This document shows positions 13,724-22,797 of a stretch of 64,000 nt of DNA, piece by piece (within the stretch, counting starts at the first letter, position 1; every line of letters starts with the position of its first letter). The notes under the pieces were generated by a model that saw only the letters and a program-made list of their open reading frames with translations, ran no database searches and was not told the origin of the DNA. The stretch is taken from NCBI RefSeq assembly GCF_006385785.1, contig NZ_VFSH01000001.1, forward strand, positions 124,001 through 188,000, written 5' to 3'. The position numbers were made by a program, and so were the translations under genes. The stretch comes from Streptococcus shenyangsis (GTDB lineage: Bacteria > Bacillota > Bacilli > Lactobacillales > Streptococcaceae).

Positions 13724-13795
13724 GGGGCAATCTATGAAGCCCTATCATGATTTAAACCACAATCTAAAACCTTTTTGATAATAGCTTGCCTGCTG
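13724..13795. repeat. third copy of leader motif, before integrase
   Basis: GGGCAATCTATGAAGCCC, then AAAACCTTTTTGATAATAGC, then TTGCCTGCT, closely matches the left flank and start of the 729-bp repeat at 9633-9690. The shared core also occurs at 6560. GGGC/GCCC could form a short hairpin. It sits in the integrase leader. The three copies are likely homology points at which modules were exchanged. Confidence 0.65.
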
Positions 13796-13820
13796 ATGTA
13801 TTTTAGAAAGGTTTATCATC

Positions 13821-14987
13821 ATGAAAATAACTGAAGTTATAAAAAAAGACGGTAGTAAAGTCTATCGTGCTAATGTATATCTAGGAATTGACCAAGTAAC
13901 AGGAAAGAAAGTTAAAACTAAGGTAACAGGGCGGACACAAAAGGAAGTTAAGCAGAAAGCTACTCAAGAAAAAATTGCTTTTCAAAAAGCAGGATCCACT
14001 AGACAAAAGGCTAGCACCATAAAAAACTATCAAGAATTAGCCAATCTCTGGTTAGAAAGTTATAAGAATACGGTTAAGCCAAACACTCAAGGCAATGTTA
14101 GAAAGCTAATTGATAATCATATATTGCCTATTTTTGGGGCTTACAAGCTCGATAAGCTCACTACTCCACTTATCCAGTCCATTATCAACGAACTTGCTGA
14201 CAAGACTAATAGAGGGGAAAAAGGGGCTTTTCTACACTATGACAAGATACATGCTTTAAACAAACGTATCTTACAGTATGGCGTAACCATGCAAGCTATA
14301 CCGTCCAATCCTGCGCGTGATGTTGTTTTACCTCGTAACACTCAGAAAGCAAGGCGGAAAAAAGTAAAGCACTTTGAAAATCAAGAACTAAAAAAATTTC
14401 TTGGTTATCTCGATAATTTAGATACTCATAGATACCGTTATTACTATGAGACGACGCTCTATAAGTTCCTATTGGCTACTGGTTGCCGTATCAATGAGGC
14501 TCTAGCGCTTAGCTGGTCTGATATTGACTTAGATAATGCCGTTGTGCATATTACCAAAACACTAAATCGGGATTTAGAAATCAATAGCCCAAAATCTAAG
14601 GCTAGTTATCGGGATATAGATATAGATCAAGCGACTGTTAGCATGCTAAAGCAGTACAAACTGTGCCAAACTAAAGAGGCCTGGAAGATAGGGCAACGTG
14701 AAAGCGTGGTATTTTCTGATTTCATTCATGAGTATCCTAGCAGTTCAAGACTTAAAAGAAGATTGCAAACACATTTTAAGCGTGCTGATGTTCCTAACAT
14801 TGGCTTTCACGGATTCCGTCACACTCACGCTAGTCTCTTGCTTAACTCTGGAATACCATACAAGGAACTCCAGTACCGCCTAGGTCATTCCACTTTATCA
14901 ATGACCATGGATATATATAGCCACCTCTCAAAAGAGAACGCAAAAAAAGCAGTATCATTCTACGAAACTGCACTAAAAGCACTATAG
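13821..14987 (+). CDS. int: tyrosine integrase of the satellite element
   Basis: The product has 388 residues with the standard integrase layout: an N-terminal arm-binding domain (about 1-55), a SAM-like core-binding domain (about 65-165), and the catalytic domain. Catalytic residues are visible: R223 in ATGCRINEAL, K near 258-260, H330 and R333 in HGFRH, H356 in LGHST, and Y366 in MDIYSH. All are present, so it should be active. TAGAAAGG precedes the ATG. It catalyses insertion and excision of the element at a site next to corA and is transcribed toward the right attachment site. Confidence 0.95.
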   Translation: MKITEVIKKDGSKVYRANVYLGIDQVTGKKVKTKVTGRTQKEVKQKATQEKIAFQKAGSTRQKASTIKNYQELANLWLESYKNTVKPNTQGNVRKLIDNHILPIFGAYKLDKLTTPLIQSIINELADKTNRGEKGAFLHYDKIHALNKRILQYGVTMQAIPSNPARDVVLPRNTQKARRKKVKHFENQELKKFLGYLDNLDTHRYRYYYETTLYKFLLATGCRINEALALSWSDIDLDNAVVHITKTLNRDLEINSPKSKASYRDIDIDQATVSMLKQYKLCQTKEAWKIGQRESVVFSDFIHEYPSSSRLKRRLQTHFKRADVPNIGFHGFRHTHASLLLNSGIPYKELQYRLGHSTLSMTMDIYSHLSKENAKKAVSFYETALKAL

Positions 14988-15063
14988 GGGGAGCAAAAAG
15001 GGGAGCAAATTTAAAAATCAACATTTCAAGACAAAGTAAAAATCCAATAGCAACAGGATTTTT
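14988..15063 (+). other. integrase terminator and probable right attachment zone
   Basis: Just after the integrase stop, GGGGAGCAAA occurs twice in tandem. AAAAATCC (15038-15045) and GGATTTTT (15056-15063) then form an 8-bp hairpin ending in T5, a good terminator. The right attachment core should lie between the integrase and the corA promoter, but its partner is beyond the left edge, so the core cannot be defined. Confidence 0.55.
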
Positions 15064-15075
15064 GTTAGATTTATT

Positions 15076-15103
15076 TTGAAAAAGGCCGATTTTGTAGTAT
15101 AAT
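15076..15103 (+). promoter_or_regulatory. corA promoter
   Basis: TTGAAA (15076-15081), a 16-bp spacer and TATAAT (15098-15103) lie about 45 bp before corA. They lie outside the integrase terminator, so corA keeps its own promoter next to the inserted element. Confidence 0.8.
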
Positions 15104-15147
15104 AGTACGGTGTGAAAAAATCTGAAAAATGAGAAAGGATAAGGGAT

Positions 15148-16092
15148 ATGAAACAAGTTTTTCTCTCTACAACAACTGAATTTAAAGAGATCGATACACT
15201 TGAACCGGGTACTTGGATCAATCTCGTCAATCCAACTCAAAATGAATCACTCGAAATCGCTAACGCCTTCGATATCGATATTGCCGATCTTCGAGCACCG
15301 CTCGATGCGGAAGAAATGTCTCGTATTACCATTGAAGACGAGTATACCCTGATTATCGTAGACGTACCGGTCACAGAGGAAAGAAATAACCGCACCTACT
15401 ACGTAACCATCCCGCTTGGTATTATCATCACCGAGGAAACCATTATCACTACGTGTTTGGAACCATTACCAGTCCTCGATGTCTTTATCAACCGTCGCTT
15501 GCGTAATTTCTACACCTTCATGCGTTCGCGTTTCATCTTCCAGATTCTCTATCGCAATGCAGAGCTTTACCTAACAGCTCTTCGTTCGATTGATCGCAAG
15601 AGTGAGCAAATCGAAAGTCAACTGCATCAATCAACTCGTAATGAAGAATTGATTGAGCTCATGGAATTGGAAAAAACCATCGTCTATTTCAAGGCTTCCC
15701 TCAAAACGAATGAGCGTGTGATTAAGAAATTGACCAGCTCAACCAGCAATATCAAGAAATACCTTGAGGACGAAGACTTGCTTGAAGATACCCTGATTGA
15801 AACTCAACAGGCTATCGAGATGGCAGACATTTATGGAAACGTCTTGCATTCTATGACAGAGACCTTCGCCTCTATCATTTCCAACAACCAGAACAACATC
15901 ATGAAAACCTTGGCCCTTGTGACCATCGTCATGTCCATCCCAACTATGGTCTTTTCTGCCTACGGGATGAACTTTAAGGATAATGAAATCCCTCTAAACG
16001 GTGAGCCAAATGCCTTCTGGTTAATCGTCTTTATCGCCTTTGCTATGAGTGTCTCGCTCACTCTCTATCTCATCCATAAAAAATGGTTCTAA
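15148..16092 (+). CDS. corA: CorA-family magnesium/divalent cation transporter
   Basis: The product has 314 residues, the normal size. It has a long cytoplasmic alpha/beta and coiled N-terminal domain, and two transmembrane helices at the very C-terminus separated by the YGMNF signature loop (GMN selectivity motif). It ends with the basic tail HKKW. It imports Mg2+ as a pentamer. AAAGGA lies upstream of the ATG. The gene directly follows the inserted element and is followed after 11 nt by a DUF1129 protein. Confidence 0.95.
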   Translation: MKQVFLSTTTEFKEIDTLEPGTWINLVNPTQNESLEIANAFDIDIADLRAPLDAEEMSRITIEDEYTLIIVDVPVTEERNNRTYYVTIPLGIIITEETIITTCLEPLPVLDVFINRRLRNFYTFMRSRFIFQILYRNAELYLTALRSIDRKSEQIESQLHQSTRNEELIELMELEKTIVYFKASLKTNERVIKKLTSSTSNIKKYLEDEDLLEDTLIETQQAIEMADIYGNVLHSMTETFASIISNNQNNIMKTLALVTIVMSIPTMVFSAYGMNFKDNEIPLNGEPNAFWLIVFIAFAMSVSLTLYLIHKKWF

Positions 16093-16103
16093 GAGGAGTT
16101 CCT

Positions 16104-16781
16104 ATGTCTCAGATTGATCTACAAAAATTAACAAAGAAAAATCAAGAATTTATCCACATCGCTACCCAACAATTCATCAAAGATGGAAAAACAGACGCTG
16201 AAATCAAGACTATTTTTGAGGAAGTCATTCCTCAAATCCTTGAAGAGCAAGCCAAAGGTACGACTGCTCGCTCCCTCTATGGCGCACCAACTCACTGGGC
16301 TCACAGCTTCACTGTCAAGGAGCAATATGAAAAAGAGCATCCAAAAGAAAATGATGATCCAAAACTCATGATTATGGACTCAGCCCTTTTCATCACTAGC
16401 CTCTTCGCCCTCGTCAGCGCCCTCACAACCTTCTTCTCAGCAGATCAGGCTATCGGTTACGGTTTGATTACCCTCCTGCTAGTTGGACTGGTTGGTGGAT
16501 TTGCCTTCTACTTGATGTACTACTTCGTTTACCAATACTATGGACCAGATATGGACCGCAGTCAACGTCCACCTTTCTGGAAATCTGTACTGGTTATCCT
16601 AGTTTCTATGTTCCTTTGGTTGCTTGTCTTCTTTGCAACAAGCTTCCTACCAGCTAACCTTAACCCCGTACTTGCTCCATTGCCACTAGCTATTATCGGA
16701 GCAATTCTCCTAGCCCTTCGCTTCTATCTCAAGAAACGCTTGAACATCCGCAGCGCAAGTGCAGGACCAACACGCTATTAA
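16104..16781 (+). CDS. DUF1129 family membrane protein
   Basis: The product has 225 residues. I start at the ATG at 16104, which has AGAGGAG upstream. An upstream frame overlapping corA lacks a ribosome site. The N-terminal about 85 residues are soluble and helical (NQEFIHIATQQFIKDGKTDA). They are followed by four hydrophobic helices (LFITSLFALVSALTTF, then YGLITLLLVGLVGGFAFYLM, then SVLVILVSMFLWLLVFFATS, then LAIIGAILLALRF). It is probably co-transcribed with corA. Function is unknown. Confidence 0.85.
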   Translation: MSQIDLQKLTKKNQEFIHIATQQFIKDGKTDAEIKTIFEEVIPQILEEQAKGTTARSLYGAPTHWAHSFTVKEQYEKEHPKENDDPKLMIMDSALFITSLFALVSALTTFFSADQAIGYGLITLLLVGLVGGFAFYLMYYFVYQYYGPDMDRSQRPPFWKSVLVILVSMFLWLLVFFATSFLPANLNPVLAPLPLAIIGAILLALRFYLKKRLNIRSASAGPTRY

Positions 16782-16792
16782 GAAGAATCATA

Positions 16793-16821
16793 AAAGCAAC
16801 TGCAGGTGCGGTTGCTTTTTT
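16793..16821 (+). terminator. terminator after corA operon
   Basis: AAAGCAAC and GTTGCTTT form an 8-bp stem with a 10-nt loop, followed by T6. Confidence 0.9.
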
Positions 16822-16897
16822 ACTACTTTCCTGATTTAAAAGCATTCTTCTGAAATCCCACATAGCTTTCTCTCATCTTTTGTGATAGAATAGGCTC

Positions 16898-17002
16898 ATA
16901 CTCAATGAAAATCAAAGAGCAAACTAGGAAGCTAGCCGCAGGCTGTACTTGAGTACGGCAAGGCAAAGCTGACGTGGTTTGAATTTGATTTTCGAAGAGT
17001 AT
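16898..17002. repeat. BOX element (boxA-boxC type)
   Basis: The ends ATACTCAATGAAAATC and GATTTTCGAAGAGTAT, and the internal ACTAGGAAGCTAGCCGCAGG and GGCAAGGCAAAGCTGACG, are BOX sequences. At about 105 bp it lacks the central boxB. It lies just before the LD-carboxypeptidase-like gene. Confidence 0.85.
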
Positions 17003-17027
17003 CAATCTATTTCTAGGAGGATGAGAT

Positions 17028-18062
17028 ATGGTTTCTACTGTTGGTATTGTTAGTTTATCTAGTGGCATTATAGGAGAAGACTTTGTCAAACACGAAGTGG
17101 ACTTGGGTGTCCAACGTCTCAAGGACTCAGGACTTAATCCTATCTTTTTACCCCATTCGTTAAAAGGCTTAGACTTTATCAAGGACCATCCTGAAGCGCG
17201 TGCAGAGGATTTGATGCAAGCCTTTTCCGATGATAGCATCGACATGATCCTATGTGCCATCGGTGGAGACGACACCTATCGTTTGTTGCCCTACCTTTTT
17301 GAAAATGACCAACTAGAAAAGGTTATTCAACAAAAGATTTTTCTTGGCTTCTCGGATACAACTATGAACCATCTCATGTTGCATAAACTAGGAATCAAGA
17401 CTTTTTATGGTCAATCCTTCTTAGCAGACATTTGTGAATTAGACAAGGAGATGTTGCCCTATAGCCTTCACTACTTTAAAGAATTGATTGAGACGGGAAG
17501 AATCTCAGAAATCCGCCCTAGTGACGTTTGGTATGAGGAACGAACTGATTTTAGTCCCAAGGCTCTAGGAACACCTCGTATCAGTCATACAAATACTGGT
17601 TTTGACTTGTTACAAGGAAATGCCCAGTTCGAGGGGGAAATCCTCGGCGGTTGCCTCGAATCCCTCTACGATATCTTTGACAACTCTCGATACGCAGATA
17701 GCACGGAGCTCTGCCAAAAATACAGACTTTTCCCTGACTTGTCAGACTGGGAAGGAAAAATCCTCTTGCTAGAAACAAGCGAAGAAAAGCCTGAGCCGGA
17801 AGACTTCAAAAAGATGTTGCGGACTTTAAAGGACACTGGCATATTCGCGGTCATCAGTGGACTCCTGGTCGGAAAACCTATGGATGAAACTTTCTATGGC
17901 GACTATAAAGAGGCACTATTGGATATTATTGACAGCAATATCCCGATTCTCTATAATCTAAATGTTGGCCACGCAACTCCAAGAGCAATTGTCCCCTTTG
18001 GCGTCCATGCCCATGTAGATGCACAGGAGCAAGTCATTCGCTTTGACTATAACAAAAAATAA
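17028..18062 (+). CDS. S66 family LD-carboxypeptidase/MccF-like protein
   Basis: The product has 344 residues and is full-length for peptidase S66. Visible features are IVSLSSGI at the N-terminus, AIGGDDTYRLLPYL at about 77-90, LLLETSEEKPEPEDF with the acidic residue, and LNVGHATPRAIVPFG with the histidine. Family members cleave the L,D bond of muropeptides or hydrolyse microcin-C-type conjugates. In MccF-like proteins I recall a serine nucleophile after GGxx (GGDDSN-type). Here that position is Thr83, so activity may be altered. AGGAGG precedes the ATG. Confidence 0.8.
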   Translation: MVSTVGIVSLSSGIIGEDFVKHEVDLGVQRLKDSGLNPIFLPHSLKGLDFIKDHPEARAEDLMQAFSDDSIDMILCAIGGDDTYRLLPYLFENDQLEKVIQQKIFLGFSDTTMNHLMLHKLGIKTFYGQSFLADICELDKEMLPYSLHYFKELIETGRISEIRPSDVWYEERTDFSPKALGTPRISHTNTGFDLLQGNAQFEGEILGGCLESLYDIFDNSRYADSTELCQKYRLFPDLSDWEGKILLLETSEEKPEPEDFKKMLRTLKDTGIFAVISGLLVGKPMDETFYGDYKEALLDIIDSNIPILYNLNVGHATPRAIVPFGVHAHVDAQEQVIRFDYNKK

Positions 18063-18167
18063 ATAGTTTCTCTATTTTTGTGCTTTTGTATTCGTTTTCG
18101 TTACAATTTGTATCTGAATTTATTGCATTTCGCTAATTTCTATGTTATCCTTTTGAAGGAGGTGTAT

Positions 18168-18431
18168 ATGACAAAACAAAAAATTAATCGAATCGTAGGT
18201 TCTATTGGTGCCTTTATTGGAATTATAGTATTTATTGCCTACATACCTCAAATTATCGCTAATTTACAGGGAAATAAAGCTCAACCATTTCAACCTTTAT
18301 CAGCTGCTATATCTTGCTTAATCTGGGTTATTTATGGATGGACAAAGGAACCTAAGAAGGATTGGATACTAATCATTCCAAATTCAGCTGGTGTTATTTT
18401 AGGTGGAATCACTTTTTTGACTTCACTCTAA
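18168..18431 (+). CDS. SemiSWEET-type sugar transporter
   Basis: The product has 87 residues and three transmembrane helices (GAFIGIIVFIAYIPQIIANL, then LSAAISCLIWVIYGW, then WILIIPNSAGVILGGITFL). The PQ-loop signature YIPQI is in helix 1. This is the size and layout of bacterial SemiSWEETs, which work as dimers and move sugars down their gradient. The ATG follows AAGGAGG. It has its own terminator and faces the tag gene convergently. Confidence 0.85.
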   Translation: MTKQKINRIVGSIGAFIGIIVFIAYIPQIIANLQGNKAQPFQPLSAAISCLIWVIYGWTKEPKKDWILIIPNSAGVILGGITFLTSL

Positions 18432-18450
18432 CAAATCTAATAGTATATAT

Positions 18451-18480
18451 AAAAAGCTGGGAAAAGTTTCTCAGCTTTTT
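18451..18480. terminator. terminator between SemiSWEET and tag
   Basis: AAAAAGCTG and CAGCTTTTT form a strong hairpin with flanking A and T runs. It serves the rightward gene and probably the convergent tag operon. Confidence 0.85.
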
Positions 18481-18520
18481 TCTATATTCTATTCTCAGAT
18501 ATGCGAGTTACCTGTACACA

Positions 18521-19084
18521 CTAATGACCGCTTTTCCACTCACAATCGTTCTCATGGTCATCAACCAGGCCTGCAGCCTGTAGAAAAGACAAGACGGCGA
18601 CTGGGCCTGTGAACTTGAAGCCTCGTTTTTTGAGATCTTTGGCTAATTTCTCAGATAAGGGGGTTTTAGCTGGGGCTTGGCGGTAATCGGGAACATCGTT
18701 AACGATCGTTTTCCCCTCAACAAAGGACCAAAGATAGGCATCAAAAGAGCCATAGTCTTCCTGTAGTCGTAAAAAGGCTTGGGCGTTAGTGCGTGTAGCA
18801 AAAATCTTGGCTCTATTTCGAATGATGGATGGATTATCCAGCAAGGCTTCCAATTCAGTGTCGGTCATCTCTGCGACCGCTTGAATTTGATAGCTATGAA
18901 AGGCTTCTCGGAAAGCTTGGCGTTTGTTGAGTACCGTTTCCCAAGACAGGCCTGCCTGATAGGTTTCCATACACAACAACTCAAACAATGCTTGGTCATC
19001 ATGGAGGGGCTGGCCCCACTCCTCATCATGATAGGCAATGTAGAGCGGATTGGTCATCTTGACCCACGAACAACGTTTTGTCAT
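18521..19084 (-). CDS. tag: DNA-3-methyladenine glycosylase I
   Basis: The product has 187 residues, typical of Tag. It starts with KRCSWVKMTNPLYIAYHDEE and WGQPLHDDQALFELLCMETY, followed by QAGLSWETVLNKRQAFREAF, the family's base-binding and HhH region. Conserved Cys and His residues for the zinc site are at both ends (C5; ENDCEWKSGH). It removes 3-methyladenine from DNA, starting base excision repair. It lies 9 nt after ruvA in the mutL-ruvA-tag repair operon. Confidence 0.95.
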   Translation of the reverse strand: MTKRCSWVKMTNPLYIAYHDEEWGQPLHDDQALFELLCMETYQAGLSWETVLNKRQAFREAFHSYQIQAVAEMTDTELEALLDNPSIIRNRAKIFATRTNAQAFLRLQEDYGSFDAYLWSFVEGKTIVNDVPDYRQAPAKTPLSEKLAKDLKKRGFKFTGPVAVLSFLQAAGLVDDHENDCEWKSGH

Positions 19085-19093
19085 GCTCTGCTC

Positions 19094-19687
19094 CTATTTG
19101 ACCAACATTTTAAGGGCAGACTTGATATAGTTCTCAGCTGTATCTGTCGTTCCTTCAAAGAATTTCTTGATTTTCTTGAGCTCAGTTGCCTTGTAGCCTA
19201 GCGCCAACATGGCTTCCATAGCTTCTTCCAATTCTTGGTTTTCAGCGCTAGCTTGCACTGCCACCTTGGCAGGAAGATCATCTCCTGCAACTACTACCTT
19301 GCCTTCCAAGTCCAGCACCATCTGCTGGGCTGTTTTCTTGCCAATTTTAGGGAACTTGGTCAAGTAGGTGATGTTCTTTGTTTCGATGGCTTGAACCAAG
19401 CCAGCATTGTCATCAGCAGCAATAATAGCAAGAGCTGATACAGGACCAATCCCAGAGACCGAAATCAGACTAAGAAAGAGCTTTTTCTCATCCTCTGAGC
19501 GAAATCCATAAAGCAGATGGGCGTCCTCACGCACGACCTGATGAACATAAATTTGAGCTTCTTGGTTAACCTGACCTGAATAGGCATAAGGATTGGCCAC
19601 ATGCAAGATATAGCCGATACCGTTGACTTCAAGAACAATGTATTTGGCAGTGATTTTGGTGATGATTCCTTTTAGATATTCGTACAT
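19094..19687 (-). CDS. ruvA: Holliday junction helicase subunit RuvA
   Basis: The product has 197 residues. The OB-fold N-terminus ([20 protein letters not shown]), two helix-hairpin-helix segments ([16 protein letters not shown] and [20 protein letters not shown]), and a C-terminal RuvB-binding three-helix domain are all present. It binds Holliday junctions as a tetramer and loads RuvB. It lies between mutL and tag. In pneumococci as I remember them, riboflavin genes lie between mutL and ruvA. Here the gap is only 15 nt. Confidence 0.97.
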   Translation of the reverse strand: MYEYLKGIITKITAKYIVLEVNGIGYILHVANPYAYSGQVNQEAQIYVHQVVREDAHLLYGFRSEDEKKLFLSLISVSGIGPVSALAIIAADDNAGLVQAIETKNITYLTKFPKIGKKTAQQMVLDLEGKVVVAGDDLPAKVAVQASAENQELEEAMEAMLALGYKATELKKIKKFFEGTTDTAENYIKSALKMLVK

Positions 19688-19702
19688 AGTTTTCCTTTTA
19701 GT

Positions 19703-21652
19703 TTAATATTTCCCCAACTCACGGAGACTGGTGTGATTTTCCTGAATGCGTCGGAACATCTTTTCCATATCCGACTTGGTAAAATGCACCAAAACAGGAC
19801 GTCCGTGGGGACAGTTATAGGGATTGTCACATTGAGAAAGTTGATAAAGGAGCTGTCTGGCCGAATGATCGTCAATACGATGGTTGGCCTTGATAGACCG
19901 TTTGCAGGACATCATAATAGCCAGCTCTGCTCGGTATTTCTTGATAGAAACTTCCTTGGTCAAAAGGAGCATGTCGCACATCTCATAGATGCCTGACTCA
20001 ATCTCCTCCTCTGCCATCCAAATAGGATGTTCACGTAAGATGAATTGATTTTCTCCGTACTCTGCTAGAAAGACGCCCACTTCCTCTAAAAGTGCCATTC
20101 TTTCCTTGAGACGAAGGGCATCATCCGCTGGAAATTCAAAGATATAGGGCACTAGGAGTTGCTGCTGGCTCTGGTCAACATTGCCAATGCTTTCACGATA
20201 CTCCTCGTACTTGACCCGTTCCTGAGCCGCATGTTGGTCTATGATGTAGAGCCCATCTCGCCCTTGGGCAAAGAGATAGGTTCCATGCATTTGTCCGAAA
20301 AATTCCAACTCTGGGAAGCTGGATGATTCTTCTCGCTCCAGCTTGTCATAGGCCTTATCCAAACTGGCTAAATCTAGCTCTGGATGGTCTAGTTGGTCAT
20401 AATTAACAGGCTTTCTCTCTGCAAAATGCAGTTTTGCTGGCTTGGTTAGCTGATCCAAGGTTTCCTTGGCAAATAAAGTCAAATCCTGTCCTTCATCAGT
20501 CAATTCTACCTGATAATCAGCCACCTCAGCTTGACTAGGTCTTGTCGGATCAGTATTCTCATAGTAGAGCGTATTTTCTTTGAGCGGGAGAATGGTCTGC
20601 TCCACCTTTTGACGATTACGCACAGTCGATTTGGCAAGATTTTCCAAAGCATCTGGGATCAAGGTTTGTTCCTTGAGACTATTAGAAATAGCTTCTGAGA
20701 CCAGCGTCATCAGTTCTTTTTCCTTAGAAATCCGCACCTCTTGCTTGGTTGGATGCACATTGACATCCGCTAGATAAGGGTCGATATGGATGTGAATGAC
20801 AGCCAGTGGAAAACGTCCCACCATGAGCTTACTTCCATAGCCGTCTAGAATTGCACGGTTAAGCAAAAAGTTCTTGATATAACGGCCATTGATGAAGAGA
20901 CTGATATAGTTACGGTTGGCTCGAGTTAACTCAGGCAAGGACACAAAGCCAGAAATTTCGAAATCAAGGTCAGAATTCTCAATTTCAATCATCTTCTTTG
21001 CACTCGCCAAACCGTAAATCCCTGCGATTGCTTGGCGCAGTTGACCAGTCCCAGCTGTCCGCGTCATTTCCTTACCATCACTAATCAAGCTAAAAGAAAT
21101 CTCATGATGGGCCAAGCCCAGACGGTTGACAATATCAATGATATGAGACAACTCTGCTTGCTGGCTCTTCATATACTTGAGGCGGGCAGGCGTATTGAAA
21201 AAGAGATCCTCCACACAAACCTTGGTTCCCACAGGACTAGTCGCTGGGATGACTTCTTCAACTTCTCCCCCACGCGCGACTAACTTGGTTCCGTGACTTG
21301 CGCCCTCAACTGCTGTCAAAAGAGTTAAAACGCTGACGGATGCGATAGAAGGCAGAGCTTCACCACGAAAACCAAGCGTGCGAATTCGAAAGAGGTCTGC
21401 TTGATTTTTTATCTTACTGGTCGCATGACGACGCAGAGCCAATCCCACCTCATCGTGGGCAATTCCATGACCATTATCTGTGATTTGAATTTTCTTGAGA
21501 CCTGCTTCCTCAATCTCAATGATAATCTGACTAGAACCCGCGTCAATGGCGTTTTCTACCAGCTCCTTAACAACGCTAGCTGGACGCTCGATAACCTCTC
21601 CAGCGGCAATCTGGTTTGCCAGCACCTCTGGTAATTCAATAATATGAGACAT
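19703..21652 (-). CDS. mutL: DNA mismatch repair protein MutL (HexB)
   Basis: The product has 649 residues. The GHKL ATPase motifs are clear: [35 protein letters not shown] and GTKV. The C-terminal dimerisation region contains [11 protein letters not shown] and ends with [11 protein letters not shown]. It couples mismatch recognition by MutS (HexA) to strand repair and limits recombination between diverged DNA during transformation. It is first of a leftward mutL-ruvA-tag operon. Confidence 0.97.
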   Translation of the reverse strand: MSHIIELPEVLANQIAAGEVIERPASVVKELVENAIDAGSSQIIIEIEEAGLKKIQITDNGHGIAHDEVGLALRRHATSKIKNQADLFRIRTLGFRGEALPSIASVSVLTLLTAVEGASHGTKLVARGGEVEEVIPATSPVGTKVCVEDLFFNTPARLKYMKSQQAELSHIIDIVNRLGLAHHEISFSLISDGKEMTRTAGTGQLRQAIAGIYGLASAKKMIEIENSDLDFEISGFVSLPELTRANRNYISLFINGRYIKNFLLNRAILDGYGSKLMVGRFPLAVIHIHIDPYLADVNVHPTKQEVRISKEKELMTLVSEAISNSLKEQTLIPDALENLAKSTVRNRQKVEQTILPLKENTLYYENTDPTRPSQAEVADYQVELTDEGQDLTLFAKETLDQLTKPAKLHFAERKPVNYDQLDHPELDLASLDKAYDKLEREESSSFPELEFFGQMHGTYLFAQGRDGLYIIDQHAAQERVKYEEYRESIGNVDQSQQQLLVPYIFEFPADDALRLKERMALLEEVGVFLAEYGENQFILREHPIWMAEEEIESGIYEMCDMLLLTKEVSIKKYRAELAIMMSCKRSIKANHRIDDHSARQLLYQLSQCDNPYNCPHGRPVLVHFTKSDMEKMFRRIQENHTSLRELGKY

Positions 21653-21858
21653 CTTTCAGCCCCTTTCCGTATCTATTTTCCTAGAAATTGATTAGTGCTA
21701 TTATACCATATTTCAGATGGGACAGAGAAACAAGCACCACATAGAAGCCAAATCCCTCCACATAGACAAAGTCCCTTGCCAGGTGTCGTAAAATAGTGTT
21801 TAATAAAGGTATACAAGAAGTGATCACAATTTTGTATGAAAAACAAGGAGAGAAATTT

Positions 21859-22299
21859 ATGAAAGTAGAACTACAGATTAGTGAAACTTACGAAGAGGAA
21901 AAGCTGATTGTTCAAGCACCTCAGCCGACAGATAAAATCCAGAAAGTCATCGAGTTCGCAGAAAATCTGGATCTAACAGAAAAAATCAAAGGGAAAATCG
22001 ATAATCAGGTCTATCTAGTTAAGGTTGGCAAGATTCAACGCTTCTATATCGAGAATCGGAAGGTTCTAGCAGAAACCGCGAGTCAGACCTACAGCATTGA
22101 TTTGCGACTCTATCAGGTCCTTGAAATTCTGCCAACCAATTTTATCCAAATTTCCCAATCAGAAATCATCAATATCGATTCCATCTCTCATCTCAAGCTC
22201 ACCCCCAACGGCCTAGTAGAAATTTTCTTGAAAAACGAAAGCTTCACCTACTCTTCACGCCGTTATCTAAAAACCATCAAGGAGAAATTAGAACTATGA
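21859..22299 (+). CDS. LytTR-type DNA-binding regulator
   Basis: The product has 146 residues. I start at the ATG at 21859 (AAGGAGAG upstream). The C-terminal 95 residues are a LytTR domain: VYLVKVGKIQRFYIENRKVL, then YQVLEILPTNFIQISQSEII, then NIDSISHLKLTPNGLVEIFL and YSSRRYLKTIKEKL. There is no receiver domain. It overlaps the following DUF3021 membrane protein by 4 nt. Such pairs in streptococci act as regulator plus membrane antagonist, often autoregulated, so that role is inferred. Confidence 0.85.
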   Translation: MKVELQISETYEEEKLIVQAPQPTDKIQKVIEFAENLDLTEKIKGKIDNQVYLVKVGKIQRFYIENRKVLAETASQTYSIDLRLYQVLEILPTNFIQISQSEIINIDSISHLKLTPNGLVEIFLKNESFTYSSRRYLKTIKEKLEL

Positions 22300-22754
22300 A
22301 AAAACAAATCTTCCACGACGCAGCTACTGGTGTCCTCATCGGTCTCATCCTCTCTATCATCTTTTCACTCATTTATGCACCAAGTACCTACGCCCCGTTA
22401 AGTCCCGACTCTCTCATCGGACAAGTGATGACTCAACATCAAGTTCACGGTGCCTTGGTCTTGCTCTACTGCACACTGATCTGGGCAGCCATCGGTATTC
22501 TCTTCAACTTTGGCAAGCGATTATTCAGTCGTGACTGGAGCTTGCTCCGTGCAACTCTGACCCATTTCTTCCTTATGCTAGTAGGATTTATCCCATTAGC
22601 AACCCTAGCAGGTTGGTTCCCCTTCCACTGGATTTTCTATCTCCAACTCATTATCGAGTTTGCGATTGTCTACCTCATCATTTGGACTATTTCCTATAAA
22701 AGAGCATCAAAAAAAGTAGACCATATCAATCAACTCTTGGAGCATAGAAAGTAG
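22296..22754 (+). CDS. DUF3021 membrane protein (LytTR partner)
   Basis: The product has 152 residues and four transmembrane helices (AATGVLIGLILSIIFSLIYA, then VHGALVLLYCTLIWAAIGIL, then FFLMLVGFIPLATLAGW, then FYLQLIIEFAIVYLIIWTIS). This matches DUF3021 proteins encoded immediately after LytTR regulators. Its ATG overlaps the regulator's stop (ATGA). The pair probably forms an inhibitor/regulator switch at the membrane. Confidence 0.85.
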   Translation: MKKQIFHDAATGVLIGLILSIIFSLIYAPSTYAPLSPDSLIGQVMTQHQVHGALVLLYCTLIWAAIGILFNFGKRLFSRDWSLLRATLTHFFLMLVGFIPLATLAGWFPFHWIFYLQLIIEFAIVYLIIWTISYKRASKKVDHINQLLEHRK

Positions 22755-22772
22755 GAACTACCTAGGATAAAT

Positions 22773-22797
22773 AAAAAGTCAAGCCGAAGCTTAACTT
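22773..22797. terminator. UUCG-type terminator shared by convergent genes
   Basis: AGTCAAGC-CGAA-GCTTAACT (TTCG loop on the minus strand) is a stable hairpin flanked by an A/T run. The nrdI stop codon lies inside its right arm. Confidence 0.85.
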
